Counted from the stretch's first letter, positions 34,648 through 44,662 are shown. The stretch is 64,000 nucleotides of DNA from Afipia sp. (GCA_017308595.1 JAFKER010000011.1:62001-126000), one strand, 5' to 3'. Translations and numbers: made by a program. Notes: generated by a model from the letters alone, not told the origin.

Positions 34648-35949
34648 TCACACATGCTCATACACGGTGCGCCCGTTGACAATGGTGCGGGCGACGCGAC
34701 CGCTGAACCGCGCTTCGTCGAATGGCGTGTTCTTGCATTGCGATTTCAGATCGGCCGGATCGAGAACCCACGGCGTATCGAGATCGATTACGATCACATC
34801 GGCGGGAGAACCCGGGCGCAACGAGCCGCCGGGCAGGCCTAGCAGTTCGGCGGGACGGGTGGACATGGCGCGGATCAGTATCTTGAGATCAACCTCGCCG
34901 GAGTGAACGAGACGCAGGCCCGCCGACAGCATGGTTTCAAGGCCGATGGCCCCGGGCGCCGCTTCCGCGAACGGCAGGCGTTTCACCTCGACGTCCTGGG
35001 GATTGTGATCCGACATGATGACGTCGATCAGGCCGGAGGAGAGGCCCGCAACCAGCGCGGCGCGATCGCGTTCGGTGCGTAGCGGCGGAGAGACCTTGAG
35101 GAAGGTGCGGTAAGGACCGATGTCGTTTTCGTTCAGCGTGACGTGGTTGATCGAGGCCGAGGCGCTGACATTGAAGCCGGCGTCCTTGGCGCGTTTGAGA
35201 ATATCGAGTGAGTCGATGCAGGTGAGGGACGCCGCGTGATAACGGCCGCCGGTGAGCGCCACGAGGCGCATGTCGCGCTCAAGCACCACGGCTTCAGACG
35301 CATTGGGAATTCCCATCAGGCCGATGCGCGAGGCGAACTCGCCTTCATTCATGACGCCTTCGCCGACGAGGTGAGGGTCTTCTGTGTGATGGACGATCAG
35401 TGCATCGAAATCGCGGGCATAGGTGAGGGCACGGCGCATCACCAGCGCATTCATCACGCTCTTGTCGCCGTCCGTGAAGGCGACAGCGCCTGCGGCCTTG
35501 AGGAGGCCGATTTCGGTCATTTCATCGCCTTTCATCCCCTTGGTCAGCGCGGCCATGGGGTGAATATTGACGATCGCGGTGTCGCGCGCGCGGCGCAGGA
35601 CAAAGTCCACGGTCGCCGAATTGTCGATGACGGGTTTGGTATCTGGCTGGCAGACGATGGTGGTGATGCCACCGGCAGCTGCGGCGAGACTGGCAGAGGC
35701 AAAAGTCTCGCGATGGCCCGCGCCGGGTTCGCCCACAAAGGCGCGCATGTCCACGAGGCCCGGCGCGACGACCTTGCCGGCGCAATTAATAATGTCTGTG
35801 CCTTCAGGCACGCCCGCAGCTCCGATGCCCCGGCGGGCGTCGCGGATCATGCCGTCGGCAATCAGCACATCGCCGGGGCCATCAATATCCCGCGACGGAT
35901 CGATCAGCCGGGCGTTGGCGAGCAGGATGGGGCGGCGATCTGTACGCAT
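34648..35949 (-). CDS. dihydroorotase-like protein lacking metal ligands (PyrC-type, probably PyrC')
   Basis: A 433-residue amidohydrolase of the class I dihydroorotase family directly after pyrB. Active enzymes have a DxHxH motif; here the aligned segment is GLVDMRAFVGEPG, so both His are replaced (Arg69 and Phe71). The ligand His in the usual AHVST segment is replaced by Ser (YHAASLTC, about 237-244). His188 (HHTED) and Asp314 (SDHNPQ) remain. This pattern fits the inactive PyrC' proteins that form a structural complex with aspartate carbamoyltransferase in other proteobacteria. ATG 35949 was chosen; a GTG at 35958 would overlap the pyrB stop. Confidence 0.82.
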   Translation of the reverse strand: MRTDRRPILLANARLIDPSRDIDGPGDVLIADGMIRDARRGIGAAGVPEGTDIINCAGKVVAPGLVDMRAFVGEPGAGHRETFASASLAAAAGGITTIVCQPDTKPVIDNSATVDFVLRRARDTAIVNIHPMAALTKGMKGDEMTEIGLLKAAGAVAFTDGDKSVMNALVMRRALTYARDFDALIVHHTEDPHLVGEGVMNEGEFASRIGLMGIPNASEAVVLERDMRLVALTGGRYHAASLTCIDSLDILKRAKDAGFNVSASASINHVTLNENDIGPYRTFLKVSPPLRTERDRAALVAGLSSGLIDVIMSDHNPQDVEVKRLPFAEAAPGAIGLETMLSAGLRLVHSGEVDLKILIRAMSTRPAELLGLPGGSLRPGSPADVIVIDLDTPWVLDPADLKSQCKNTPFDEARFSGRVARTIVNGRTVYEHV

Positions 35950-35954
35950 ATGGT

Positions 35955-36908
35955 TCACGCGTTAGGCAGGTTGCGGGCGAGTGCTTCGAGCACCGCCATG
36001 CGAACCGCCACACCCATTTCGACCTGCTCACGGATCAGCGATTGCGCGCCGTCCGCCACGATGGAATCGATCTCGACACCGCGATTCATCGGACCGGGAT
36101 GCATCACCAGCGCATCCGGCTTGGCATAGCCGAGTTTCTTCTGATCGAGGCCATAGTAGTGGAAGTATTCCGAGCTTGAGGGCACGAACGAGCCGTTCAT
36201 GCGCTCGCGTTGCAGGCGTAGCATCATCACAATATCCGCGCCTTCGAGACCCTCGCGCATGTCGCGCGTCACCTCGACACCCATGCGCTCAATGCCGGGC
36301 GGCAGCAGCGTGGAGGGCGCCACCACGCGCACGCGCGCGCCCATCGCGTTCAGAAGAATGATATTGGAGCGTGCAACCCGCGAATGCAGAACGTCGCCGC
36401 AAATCGCCACCAGCAGGCCTTCGATATGGCCCTTGTTGCGGCGAATGGTCAGCGCATCGAGCAGAGCCTGCGTCGGATGTTCGTGCGCACCGTCGCCGGC
36501 ATTGATGACCGAGCCGTCGACCTTCTGGGCGAGCAGTTCCACTGCGCCGGAGGCGTGATGGCGCACCACCAGAATATCCGGGTGCATGGCGTTGAGGGTC
36601 ACAGCCGTGTCCATCAACGTTTCGCCCTTGCGGATCGAGGACGACGCGACCGACATATTCATCACGTCGGCGCCGAGCCGTTTGCCGGCGATTTCGAACG
36701 AGGACTGCGTGCGGGTGGAGGCCTCGAAAAACAGGTTGACCTGCGTGCGGCCGCGCAGGTTGCTGCGCTTCTTGTCCACCTGCCGGTTCAGTTCGACGAA
36801 CTCTTCGGAAAGGTCCAGAAGGCCGCTGATATCGGCGACGGAAAGGCCCTCGATTCCCAGCAAATGCCGGTGCCCGAGGACAAAACTCGATTTCGATGCA
36901 GTTGTCAT
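35955..36908 (-). CDS. pyrB: aspartate carbamoyltransferase catalytic subunit
   Basis: A 317-residue enzyme of de novo pyrimidine synthesis, joining carbamoyl phosphate and aspartate. The carbamoyl-phosphate loop is [20 protein letters not shown], followed by [25 protein letters not shown] and [14 protein letters not shown] 36908 gives the usual start ([19 protein letters not shown]). The dihydroorotase-like gene follows almost without gap, and no pyrI regulatory subunit is present, as expected for the PyrB-PyrC' class. Confidence 0.96.
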   Translation of the reverse strand: MTTASKSSFVLGHRHLLGIEGLSVADISGLLDLSEEFVELNRQVDKKRSNLRGRTQVNLFFEASTRTQSSFEIAGKRLGADVMNMSVASSSIRKGETLMDTAVTLNAMHPDILVVRHHASGAVELLAQKVDGSVINAGDGAHEHPTQALLDALTIRRNKGHIEGLLVAICGDVLHSRVARSNIILLNAMGARVRVVAPSTLLPPGIERMGVEVTRDMREGLEGADIVMMLRLQRERMNGSFVPSSSEYFHYYGLDQKKLGYAKPDALVMHPGPMNRGVEIDSIVADGAQSLIREQVEMGVAVRMAVLEALARNLPNA

Positions 36909-37091
36909 TAAAGCAAGAGCTATAGGCAGACTTGCCCGGCGGAGCAAGGCGGATTCGGCCCTTGTGGAGTTTTCCCCCGCTCATGTCCCGGGCAGGGTAA
37001 ACGGGCAGGCAGAGGGATGCGGAAGCGTGCATCTACCGTAATTTGGCCGTGATGGCGGGATTGTTCCAGACCGGACGTACAGGACCGAACG

Positions 37092-37835
37092 ATGAAACGG
37101 ATCATCGCAATTCCGGCGATACTTCTGGGGATGTCGGCGGCGCTTGCCCAGCCGTTGCCCGCGGATTTTGTGCATCTGAGTGGCATCGATCCGACCATAA
37201 TTCAGGATATGCGCTACGCCACGCCGAACAATTTTGTCGGACGCGTGTTGAACGGGTATGAGGCCGGGGAATGCATCGTTACCCGCCGCGTCGGTGCTGC
37301 GCTCAAGCGCGTGCAGGATGATCTGAGGCCGCGCGGTCTGTCGCTGAAGATGTACGATTGCTACCGGCCGCAACGGGCCGTGGACGATATGTATGCGTGG
37401 GCGCGGGACCAGCGTGAGACCGTGGCGCAGCGGCGCTACAATCCGAAGATGCGCAAGGAAGATTTGTTCCGGCTTGGCTACATTGCGCGACATTCCGGCC
37501 ATTCGACCGGCAAGGCGGTCGACCTGACGCTCGTGCGGTTGCCCGTGCCGCAAGTTGCGTCCTTCGATCCGCATGCTGCCTATGCCGATTGCACCGGCCC
37601 GCAACAGCGTCGTGCGCCGGATAACAGCGTAGACATGGGCACCGGCTACGACTGCTCGGATGAGAATGCACATACCGGGTCGAAGGCGATCACACCTCAG
37701 CAGCGCAAGTGGCGCGAAATACTTGTAAGTGCGATGGCGAAGCAGGGATTTATCAACTACCGGCTCGAGTGGTGGCACTTCTCGCTGCCGGGGCAGGGAA
37801 ATACCGCTTTCGATTTTCCGGTGACGAAGCGATAG
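37092..37835 (+). CDS. D-alanyl-D-alanine dipeptidase (VanX/DdpX family, M15D)
   Basis: A 247-residue exported metallopeptidase. A signal peptide (1-19, ending ALA-Q) precedes the zinc motif SGHSTGKAVD (His137, Asp144) and the terminal EWWHFS (Glu and third ligand His); Arg92 in YDCYRP is the conserved transition-state residue. VanX-type enzymes split D-Ala-D-Ala. In Gram-negatives they recycle peptidoglycan dipeptide; no vanA/vanH-like genes are present, so a resistance role is unlikely. Confidence 0.92.
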   Translation: MKRIIAIPAILLGMSAALAQPLPADFVHLSGIDPTIIQDMRYATPNNFVGRVLNGYEAGECIVTRRVGAALKRVQDDLRPRGLSLKMYDCYRPQRAVDDMYAWARDQRETVAQRRYNPKMRKEDLFRLGYIARHSGHSTGKAVDLTLVRLPVPQVASFDPHAAYADCTGPQQRRAPDNSVDMGTGYDCSDENAHTGSKAITPQQRKWREILVSAMAKQGFINYRLEWWHFSLPGQGNTAFDFPVTKR

Positions 37836-37905
37836 CGTAGGCGTCAGGCTTGAATTCGGGTGGTGCGATCATACATCTAGCACTGCAGGCGCGCCCGGGA
37901 GCGCG

Positions 37906-38181
37906 ATGCAGAAAGGCCTCGTTATGGGTAGGGGCGGAATAGCAGTTACGGCAGTCCTTCTGGCCATTTTGGCCGCGACAATCTGGTGGGCGTGGCAGGG
38001 TTGGGTTTCCCATGCCGATGTGGAGATGTCGATCCACGGCTATATCGCCATGGGACTCGGAATTTTCTTCTCGCTTCTCATCGGGTTCGGCTTGATGGCG
38101 CTGACGTTCTATTCCAGCCGCCGCGGATATGACGATCTTCCGCAGGCCAAAGAGCCCCGCAAGGAGCAAAACACTCCCTGA
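37906..38181 (+). CDS. small two-helix membrane protein
   Basis: A 91-residue protein with two clear transmembrane helices (about 11-31, VTAVLLAILAATIWWAWQGW, and about 45-66, GYIAMGLGIFFSLLIGFGLM) and a charged C-terminal tail. GGGAGC precedes ATG 37906. No function is assigned. Confidence 0.75.
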   Translation: MQKGLVMGRGGIAVTAVLLAILAATIWWAWQGWVSHADVEMSIHGYIAMGLGIFFSLLIGFGLMALTFYSSRRGYDDLPQAKEPRKEQNTP

Positions 38182-38247
38182 CGGAAGTTGGATGAAACGT
38201 GCCGCGTTCCGGTATAGCCTGTTGTTCTCATGTCCGGGAACGACCCT

Positions 38248-39897
38248 ATGACGCATTCTCTGCTCTCCCCAACGACCGACGTTTTCAATCAATCGCCTCC
38301 TTTCGAGGATGTGGATCTGTTCACGCTTGATCCTGCGCTTGTCGAAGCCGTAATGGCGAATGGCGGGGAGAGTGCAAGGCAGGAACTTGCCGATTTTGGC
38401 AGGCACTGGGGTTCGGCTGCGATGGCGCAGCGTGGCCGTATCGCCAACGAAAACACGCCGAAGCTGAAGACTTTCGATGCGCGCGGCTTTCGCCGCGACG
38501 AAGTCGAATTCCATCCGGCTTATCATGAACTGATGGCGCACAGCGCCCATGCAGGCCTCCACAATTCGACATGGAATGAAAAGGGCGAGGCAGCAGGCAG
38601 CGCGTCCGAAGTGGTGCGCGGTGCGAAGTTCTTCATAGCCGCGCAGGTCGAGACGGGGCATCTGTGCCCCATCACCATGACGCGCGCCGCCGTAGGTGCG
38701 CTATCCGTCGATCCGGCTTTGCGCGCGAAGGTGATGCCGGTGCTCGGAAGCCGCAGTTACGATCCTGCATTTGCGCCATGGTGGACCAAGCGCGGCATGA
38801 CCATGGGCATGGGCATGACCGAGAAGCAGGGGGGCACCGATGTCCGTGCCAACATCACCCGCGCTGTGCGCGATGGCGATGCTTACAGGATCACCGGACA
38901 CAAATGGTTCATGTCGGCACCAATGTGCGACGCGTTCCTTGTGTTGGCGCAGGCCGAGGGTGGGCTGACCTGTTTCTTCATGCCGCGCTTTGCGCCGGAT
39001 GCTTCCGTGAACGGCATCCATTTCCAGCGTTTGAAGGACAAGCTCGGCAATCGGTCCAACGCTTCGTCCGAAGCCGTGTTTGACAATGCCTATGCGCTGC
39101 GGCTCGGCGAAGAAGGGCGCGGTGTGCCGACGATTATTCAGATGGTCTCGCTGACCCGGCAGGATTGTTCACTCGCGTCGGCGGGCCTGATGCGCTCGGG
39201 TCTGGCGCATGCGCTGCATCACACACGCCATCGCAGCGTGTTCCAGAAACATCTCGCCGATCAACCATTGATGCGCAGCGTGCTTGCCGACATGGCTGTG
39301 CATGTCGAAGCCTCGACTGCGCTGGTGATGCGGCTGTGCCGCTCGTTCGACCGGGCACCGCACGACAAGGCGGAGGCGGCGTACATGCGGTTGCTGACAC
39401 CGGTGGTGAAGTACTGGACTTGCAAGAGCGCGCCGGGCTTTCTCTATGAAGCGATGGAATGTCTCGGCGGCAACGGTTATGTCGAGGAAGGCATTCTGGC
39501 GCGGCATTACCGCGAGTCACCGGTCAACGCGATCTGGGAAGGCTCGGGCAATGTCATGTGCCTCGACGTGTTGCGTGCGCTGTCGCGCGAAGCTGACGCT
39601 GCGGCCGACGTGCTGCGTGGTCTTGTCGAGCAGACCAGGGGATTGCCCGGTGTCGCCGAAGCCGTTGGCTTCATCGCAAAATCGTTTCGTCAGCCTGACG
39701 CCGAGCGAGTTGCGCGGCTTGCGGTGGAGAAACTGGCGCTGGTCGCGGCTGCGGCTGCACTTAATGAAGTGTCGCCGAGACATGCGGAACTTTTTGCCGC
39801 AACGCGGCTGGCGGCGGATCATGGCAATCTCTACGGCGCTGTCGATCTTGCCGATCAGGATATTAGCGGTTTGCTGGACCGTGCCTTGCCGGCGTGA
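38248..39897 (+). CDS. AidB-like acyl-CoA dehydrogenase
   Basis: A 549-residue flavoprotein of the AidB branch of acyl-CoA dehydrogenases. Family marks: N-terminal VFNQSPPFEDVDLFTLDPAL, MGMTEKQGGTDVRANITRA (flavin-binding loop), HKWFMSAPMCDAFLVLAQ and CLGGNGYVEEGILARHYRESPVNAIWEGSGN. E. coli AidB binds DNA and is induced by alkylating agents; members also act on isovaleryl-CoA-like substrates. ATG 38248 was preferred to 38230 because GGGAACGA precedes it. Confidence 0.9.
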   Translation: MTHSLLSPTTDVFNQSPPFEDVDLFTLDPALVEAVMANGGESARQELADFGRHWGSAAMAQRGRIANENTPKLKTFDARGFRRDEVEFHPAYHELMAHSAHAGLHNSTWNEKGEAAGSASEVVRGAKFFIAAQVETGHLCPITMTRAAVGALSVDPALRAKVMPVLGSRSYDPAFAPWWTKRGMTMGMGMTEKQGGTDVRANITRAVRDGDAYRITGHKWFMSAPMCDAFLVLAQAEGGLTCFFMPRFAPDASVNGIHFQRLKDKLGNRSNASSEAVFDNAYALRLGEEGRGVPTIIQMVSLTRQDCSLASAGLMRSGLAHALHHTRHRSVFQKHLADQPLMRSVLADMAVHVEASTALVMRLCRSFDRAPHDKAEAAYMRLLTPVVKYWTCKSAPGFLYEAMECLGGNGYVEEGILARHYRESPVNAIWEGSGNVMCLDVLRALSREADAAADVLRGLVEQTRGLPGVAEAVGFIAKSFRQPDAERVARLAVEKLALVAAAAALNEVSPRHAELFAATRLAADHGNLYGAVDLADQDISGLLDRALPA

Positions 39898-40031
39898 CAG
39901 TTCTTCATTGCGTGCAGCACGGGCGGAACAGTTCGAATGTTGCGCCGTTTCGCAAGCAATGGCTGAATGGATCATTAAGGACTGATCACCAGAATCGGCT
40001 CCAGGATGACGATGGACCGGAGACGAGAATC

Positions 40032-40814
40032 ATGACCGCTGCCGAAAGCCCCGCCGACGCTGCTCCCGTGTCGCCGCCGGGCAGAGACCGTGAGCCGCGG
40101 GTCTGGAAATTTATCGGCACCAGTCTGTGGGGGCTCGCGTTGTTCGGCGCGATGTTCGCCGGGCAACTCACCGTGGTGCTGTGGTTTCTGGTCAGTAGCG
40201 GTGAGCCGATCGATACCAGCGTAATGACGACGTTGTTGTCAAACGGGCGCATTATTTCGCTGTCGGTCATCATGGGGTTGCCCGCCATTCTGATCGTGCT
40301 GTGGATCGCCACGCGGTTCTCACGGACACCGTTCGCGGATTATCTCGCGCTGCACTGGCCCTCATGGAAGATGCTCGCCGTCGGCGTCGCCGCTTTGGTT
40401 GCGTTGATGGTGGTGTGGGAGGTCATCAGCCGTGTGGCAGGGCGGGAGTCATCGCCGGGTTTCATGATGGATGTCCTCAAGACGGCGCGGGCGGACGGCG
40501 CACTATGGCTTCTTGTGATCGCGTTCTGCGTGGTCGCGCCGATCACCGAGGAATTCTTCGCCCGCGGGTTTCTCTATCGAGGGTGGTCCGAAACCTTTTT
40601 ACGCCCTGCCGGGGCTATTCTGCTGTCGTCTGCGGTGTGGACCATGATGCACCTGCAGTATAACTGGTTCTTTCTCGCGCAGGTATTCTCGATCGGATTG
40701 CTGTTCGGGTATCTGCGCTATCGCAGCAACTCGACTTGGTTGACCGTTATTCTGCATGGGCTCAACAATCTGGCGGCCACCATCCAGACTATTTGGCTTG
40801 CGAACAATTCCTGA
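40032..40814 (+). CDS. CPBP family intramembrane glutamic endopeptidase
   Basis: A 260-residue membrane protein with about seven hydrophobic segments. The CPBP/CAAX-protease (Abi) motifs are visible: EEFFARGFLYRGW (motif 1, Glu-Glu...Arg), then MMHLQYNWFF (motif 2 His) and ILHGLNNLAA (motif 3). Bacterial CPBP proteins cleave membrane peptides or modify bacteriocin and sigma/anti-sigma systems. ATG 40032 is the start after a leader with no homology. Confidence 0.9.
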   Translation: MTAAESPADAAPVSPPGRDREPRVWKFIGTSLWGLALFGAMFAGQLTVVLWFLVSSGEPIDTSVMTTLLSNGRIISLSVIMGLPAILIVLWIATRFSRTPFADYLALHWPSWKMLAVGVAALVALMVVWEVISRVAGRESSPGFMMDVLKTARADGALWLLVIAFCVVAPITEEFFARGFLYRGWSETFLRPAGAILLSSAVWTMMHLQYNWFFLAQVFSIGLLFGYLRYRSNSTWLTVILHGLNNLAATIQTIWLANNS

Positions 40815-40816
40815 CG

Positions 40817-41743
40817 TCAGGTCACCAGGGCAATGGCGATTGGCATCGTTATGATGGCGAGTGCCGTCTGCAGCGTCAGGATTTCCGCGACCAGCGGTGC
40901 GTCGCCGCCCATCTGCCGAGCCAGAACGTAGGCGCTGGATGCTGTCGGCACCGACGAGCAACAGGCAACAACCGCGAGATTGGTCCCGGACAATCCGAAT
41001 GCAAGACCGAGCGAGATCGCCATCGCCGGCATAACGACGAGCTTGAGAATACAAGTCAGGAGTGCGGGTGCACCCGGGCGCAGGACGCCTCTGAGCTGAA
41101 GCCCTGCGCCGACAACGAGCAGACCAAGCGCGAGCGAGGATCTGCCGAGTGCATCGAGAAACTCGTCGATCCATGCCGGGAATTTCAGGCCGATCAGGTT
41201 GGCGATCAGTCCGAGTACGCAAGCCCAGATAAATGGGTTTTGTGCGATGGTGATCAGAATTCGCGCCCAGGACAGCCGCGTCGGCGCTGCATAACGCGCT
41301 AGCACCCATACCGACATCACATTGAGGATGGGAATCATCGCCACCATCGCCACAGAGGCGAGGGTGAGGCCGATGTCGCCAAACAGGTTGCCGGCAACTG
41401 CAAGGGCGACATATGTCTGCCAGCGGCACGAGCACTGAAAGATCGAGGTGAATGACGGCCCGCTCACATTGAGCCGCCGCATCAGGACAGGCCGCAATGC
41501 GAGGCAAAGCGCTGCCATCACCAACACAGCGATCAGTAGGGCACCGCCGACCCCGACCAACGGGACCTCGGACAGCTTTGCACGCGCGAGCGTCCTGAAC
41601 AGCAGAGCCGGGAACAGCACGTAGTAGACAAGTTGTTCGGTGCCAACCCAGTGAGATTCTTCTTTCAGAAGAAGACGGCGCAGAACGAAACCCATCACGA
41701 TCAGCAGAAAGATCGGCACGATGGCCGCAATGATCGTCAGCAT
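40817..41743 (-). CDS. AEC family transporter
   Basis: A 308-residue membrane protein with ten predicted hydrophobic helices, of the auxin efflux carrier family (malonate/malate/small-molecule transport). MLTIIAAIVPIFLLIVMGFVL at the start and the PTASSAYVLARQMGGD segment near the C-terminus are typical. Its start is 3 bp after the ruvX stop, so it is probably co-transcribed with ruvX. Confidence 0.9.
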   Translation of the reverse strand: MLTIIAAIVPIFLLIVMGFVLRRLLLKEESHWVGTEQLVYYVLFPALLFRTLARAKLSEVPLVGVGGALLIAVLVMAALCLALRPVLMRRLNVSGPSFTSIFQCSCRWQTYVALAVAGNLFGDIGLTLASVAMVAMIPILNVMSVWVLARYAAPTRLSWARILITIAQNPFIWACVLGLIANLIGLKFPAWIDEFLDALGRSSLALGLLVVGAGLQLRGVLRPGAPALLTCILKLVVMPAMAISLGLAFGLSGTNLAVVACCSSVPTASSAYVLARQMGGDAPLVAEILTLQTALAIITMPIAIALVT

Positions 41744-41746
41744 GGG

Positions 41747-42238
41747 TCAGATGTCTCCGGACGTCTTGCGCAATATCGCGAGCCGGTCCAGCGCGCCTTG
41801 CAGAATGAATATCGCGGCGTGTTCGTCGATCACTTTGGCGCGCTTGGCGCGGCTCATGTCCATTTCGATCAATTCACGCTCGACTGCAACGGTGGACAGG
41901 CGCTCGTCCCACAGCCCGATAGCGAGCTCGGTCTGCCGTGCGAAATTGCGGGCGAAAGCGCGGGTGGATTGCGCACGGGGACCTTCGCTTCCGTCCATGT
42001 TGATTGGAAGCCCGAGAATGAAGCCGACGACCTGACGTTCAGCCGAAAGAGTCAGGAGTCGCGCAGCGTCGGCAGTAAAGGTTTTGCGCTGAATCGTTTC
42101 AATCCCGGTCGCGACCTTGCGGTCAGGGTCGGATACGGCGACACCGATTGTCTTGGTGCCGAGGTCGAGCCCGATCAGGGCGCCTCGTGCAGGCCAAAGC
42201 GCAGCGGATTCGATCAGCGGTAAAATGGACGCAGGCAT
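41747..42238 (-). CDS. ruvX: putative Holliday junction resolvase RuvX (YqgF)
   Basis: A 163-residue RNase H-fold nuclease involved in 16S rRNA 5'-end processing and/or recombination. ALIGLDLGTKTIGVAVSD (Asp25), GLPINMDGSEG, WDERLSTVAVE and DEHAA are the four family motifs. ATG 42238 was chosen over GTG 42253. It stands just before the AEC transporter gene. Confidence 0.94.
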   Translation of the reverse strand: MPASILPLIESAALWPARGALIGLDLGTKTIGVAVSDPDRKVATGIETIQRKTFTADAARLLTLSAERQVVGFILGLPINMDGSEGPRAQSTRAFARNFARQTELAIGLWDERLSTVAVERELIEMDMSRAKRAKVIDEHAAIFILQGALDRLAILRKTSGDI

Positions 42239-42370
42239 TGCTTCGCTTATCACGCGGGATACGAAGGTTGCAAAGCAGGAAAAGCGACGCCAACAGATCG
42301 GTTGCCGTTATTCGGGTCGCTTGCCGCGCGACTATGCAGCGCTGGCCGCGGCGGGTTTCAGGAATGTCCC

Positions 42371-43261
42371 CTAGAGATTCTGCTTGGCCCGCCGCCTGGA
42401 CCCGGAACCGGTCGCGGCGACCAATGTCCGTAAGGCCAGCACCGGCGGCGAGGCTTCACCTTTGCGCCAGATCAGCGGTGTGACGATCTCGCCTTGTGAG
42501 CGGGGAATAGGATTTCGCCGGACGCGTACTTGCGGCATGGAGTCGAGCACGGCTTCCGGCATCAGGGCAATGCCGGCGCCGGCCGCGACACAGGCGACGA
42601 TAGCGTGATACGAGCTCAGCTCCAGCACCCGCGAGGTGGTCAGGCTGTCGCGCCTCAACCAGCGCTGCAGGGATCGGCGATAGGCGCAGCCATCGGGGAA
42701 GGCGATCAGGCTCTGGCCTTCGGCATCGCGTGAATTCCTGATGGGTTTGTGGTCGAGACTGGAGATGACGGCCAGTCTTTCGCGAAACACCGGCATGTGC
42801 GCGAGCGCATGTGACGACGGGCGCTCCGCGATGAAGGCGGCATCCAGACGCCGCTCGCTCACCGCATTCACCAGGGCATCGTTGGTGCCCGTGGTGAGTT
42901 CGAGGCGTATGTCAGGATATTGCCGATGAAACTCCGCAAGCAGACCGGGCAGGCGGCTGGCTGTGGTGCTTTCCAGGGCGCCGAGTTTCAACGCGCCCTG
43001 CGGCGTGGTGCCCGCGACCACATGGCGGGCTTCCTCGGAAAGATCGATCAGGCGCGCGGCATAACCCAGCAGCAGTTCACCGCTCGGCGACAGATGCAGA
43101 CGCTGCCGGTCGCGATGAAACAGCGGAATGCCAACGGCGGCCTCAAGCTGTTTGATGCGCGTCGTGATATTGGACGGAACGCGGTGCAGTTTGCGGGCGG
43201 CCTTGACGATGCCGCCTTCGTCCACGACGGTTTTGAAGATTTGCAGGTCGGAAAAATTCAT
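42371..43261 (-). CDS. LysR family transcriptional regulator
   Basis: A 296-residue regulator with an N-terminal winged HTH (FSDLQIFKTVVDEGGIVKAA and LHRVPSNITTRIKQLE) and a LysR substrate-binding domain. It is divergent from the YbfB-type MFS gene across a 156-bp gap holding a perfect palindrome, so it most likely controls that transporter. The ligand is unknown. Confidence 0.93.
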   Translation of the reverse strand: MNFSDLQIFKTVVDEGGIVKAARKLHRVPSNITTRIKQLEAAVGIPLFHRDRQRLHLSPSGELLLGYAARLIDLSEEARHVVAGTTPQGALKLGALESTTASRLPGLLAEFHRQYPDIRLELTTGTNDALVNAVSERRLDAAFIAERPSSHALAHMPVFRERLAVISSLDHKPIRNSRDAEGQSLIAFPDGCAYRRSLQRWLRRDSLTTSRVLELSSYHAIVACVAAGAGIALMPEAVLDSMPQVRVRRNPIPRSQGEIVTPLIWRKGEASPPVLALRTLVAATGSGSRRRAKQNL

Positions 43262-43284
43262 TGCAATTCTCCAGTATCATGCCG

Positions 43285-43299
43285 TTCCTAAGTTAGGAA
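43285..43299. promoter_or_regulatory. LysR-type operator (TTCCTAA-G-TTAGGAA)
   Basis: A perfect 15-bp palindrome between the divergent lysR and MFS genes. It contains a T-N11-A core, the consensus form for LysR-family binding, 24 bp before the lysR start. Confidence 0.6.
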
Positions 43300-43417
43300 T
43301 ATCATGTTCTCAATTATTCATTATTCGAGAATTGTAAACCAGCGTACTATCCTGAGCAAATGTGGTTTTCCGTTCGTCGCGGATATCTTTTTCCGATTGT
43401 CGCTCCTCAGGTCCGCC

Positions 43418-44590
43418 ATGTCGTCCACAACCTCGCCCGTTTCCGTGTCGGTCACAGCTGGCGCCGCCGTCTGGACCGGACTGATAGGTCTGGCGGTTGC
43501 AATGGGGATTGGCCGTTTCGCGTTTACGCCTCTGCTACCGCTCATGCAGCAGGATGCCGGTTTGACCCTCGTGCACGGAGGCTGGCTCGCGACCGCGAAT
43601 TATGTGGGCTACCTGACCGGTGCCGCCATCTGCATCTCGGCGCCGCCACGTCCCGCGCGTTCAGTTCAGTGGGGACTTGTGTCGATTGCAGTGTCGACAC
43701 TTGGGATGGCCGTTATAAATAACTTTTGGCTGTGGTTCATGCTGCGGTTTCTTGCCGGGGCGGCAAGCGCCTTCGTGCTGGTCGGTGTCTCGGCGTGGGC
43801 GATGCCCATTCTTGCGCATTTGCAGAAGGGGGCGCTATCCGGAAGTGTCTTCTCCGGCGTCGGCATCGGTATCTGCTTTGCCGGCCTCGTCAGCCTCGTT
43901 GCCGGCGTTGCGGCATGGGGATCACGGGCGACATGGATAGTCCTGGGACTGACTGCGGCTGTTTTTTCATTGGTTTTATGGCGCCAACTCGCGGCTGATG
44001 CCGCACGCGTGTCCTCTGCAGGAGAGGAAACGCACACGTCGCTGTCCCTTCAGGCCTGGATAGCGGTTCTCTGCTACGGAGCGTTTGGCTACGGCTACAT
44101 TATCCCCGCGACGTTCCTTCCAACATTGGCGCGTGAAGTGATCGCAAATCCTTCGGTCTTCGGCTGGGTCTGGCCGGTGTTCGGTGCCGCTGCTGCCATC
44201 TCGACAGTTCTTGCGGTGCGGATTTTTCCAGCACACTCGCCGCGCCGGCTCTGGATCTACGGGCAGGGTGTACTTGCGATCGGTGTCATCGCGCCGGTCT
44301 TTGCGGCTAATGTTTACGTGCTGATGTTCTCCGCATTATGCGTTGGCGGGACATTCATGGTCATCACGATGGCTGGGGTGCAGGAAGCACGGAGGCTGGG
44401 CGGTACGCAGGGGCCTCGGCTGATTGCGGCTTTCACCACCGCTTTTGCGCTCGGACAAGTCATCGGACCGCTCACGGTAAATTTGTTCCATGGCGATCTG
44501 GTCCGGCCGAGTGTGCTTGCTGCGGTTGTTTTGTTGGCGAGCAGTTTCATGCTTGCCTCCAGTGCGCGAGCCTCGGTTGACACGGGTTGA
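43418..44590 (+). CDS. YbfB/YjiJ family MFS transporter
   Basis: A 390-residue transporter with twelve hydrophobic segments. GIGRFAFTPLLPLMQQDAGLTLVHGGWLATANYVGYLTGA is characteristic of the YbfB/YjiJ branch of the major facilitator superfamily. The frame opens at 43304 but the N-terminal 38 codons lack membrane character; ATG 43418 gives the normal length. Substrate unknown; regulated probably by the divergent LysR protein. Confidence 0.9.
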   Translation: MSSTTSPVSVSVTAGAAVWTGLIGLAVAMGIGRFAFTPLLPLMQQDAGLTLVHGGWLATANYVGYLTGAAICISAPPRPARSVQWGLVSIAVSTLGMAVINNFWLWFMLRFLAGAASAFVLVGVSAWAMPILAHLQKGALSGSVFSGVGIGICFAGLVSLVAGVAAWGSRATWIVLGLTAAVFSLVLWRQLAADAARVSSAGEETHTSLSLQAWIAVLCYGAFGYGYIIPATFLPTLAREVIANPSVFGWVWPVFGAAAAISTVLAVRIFPAHSPRRLWIYGQGVLAIGVIAPVFAANVYVLMFSALCVGGTFMVITMAGVQEARRLGGTQGPRLIAAFTTAFALGQVIGPLTVNLFHGDLVRPSVLAAVVLLASSFMLASSARASVDTG

Positions 44591-44662
44591 TGCCATCGCC
44601 GCGCGATGAGATAGACTTGCAGATAAGATACGTTCAGCACTCCAGCACGAATGAGACAGATC

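Noticed and set aside
37092-37835. VanX-like dipeptidase as a glycopeptide resistance gene
   Set aside because: No vanH, vanA or vanRS-like genes are nearby, and Gram-negative homologues serve peptidoglycan turnover.
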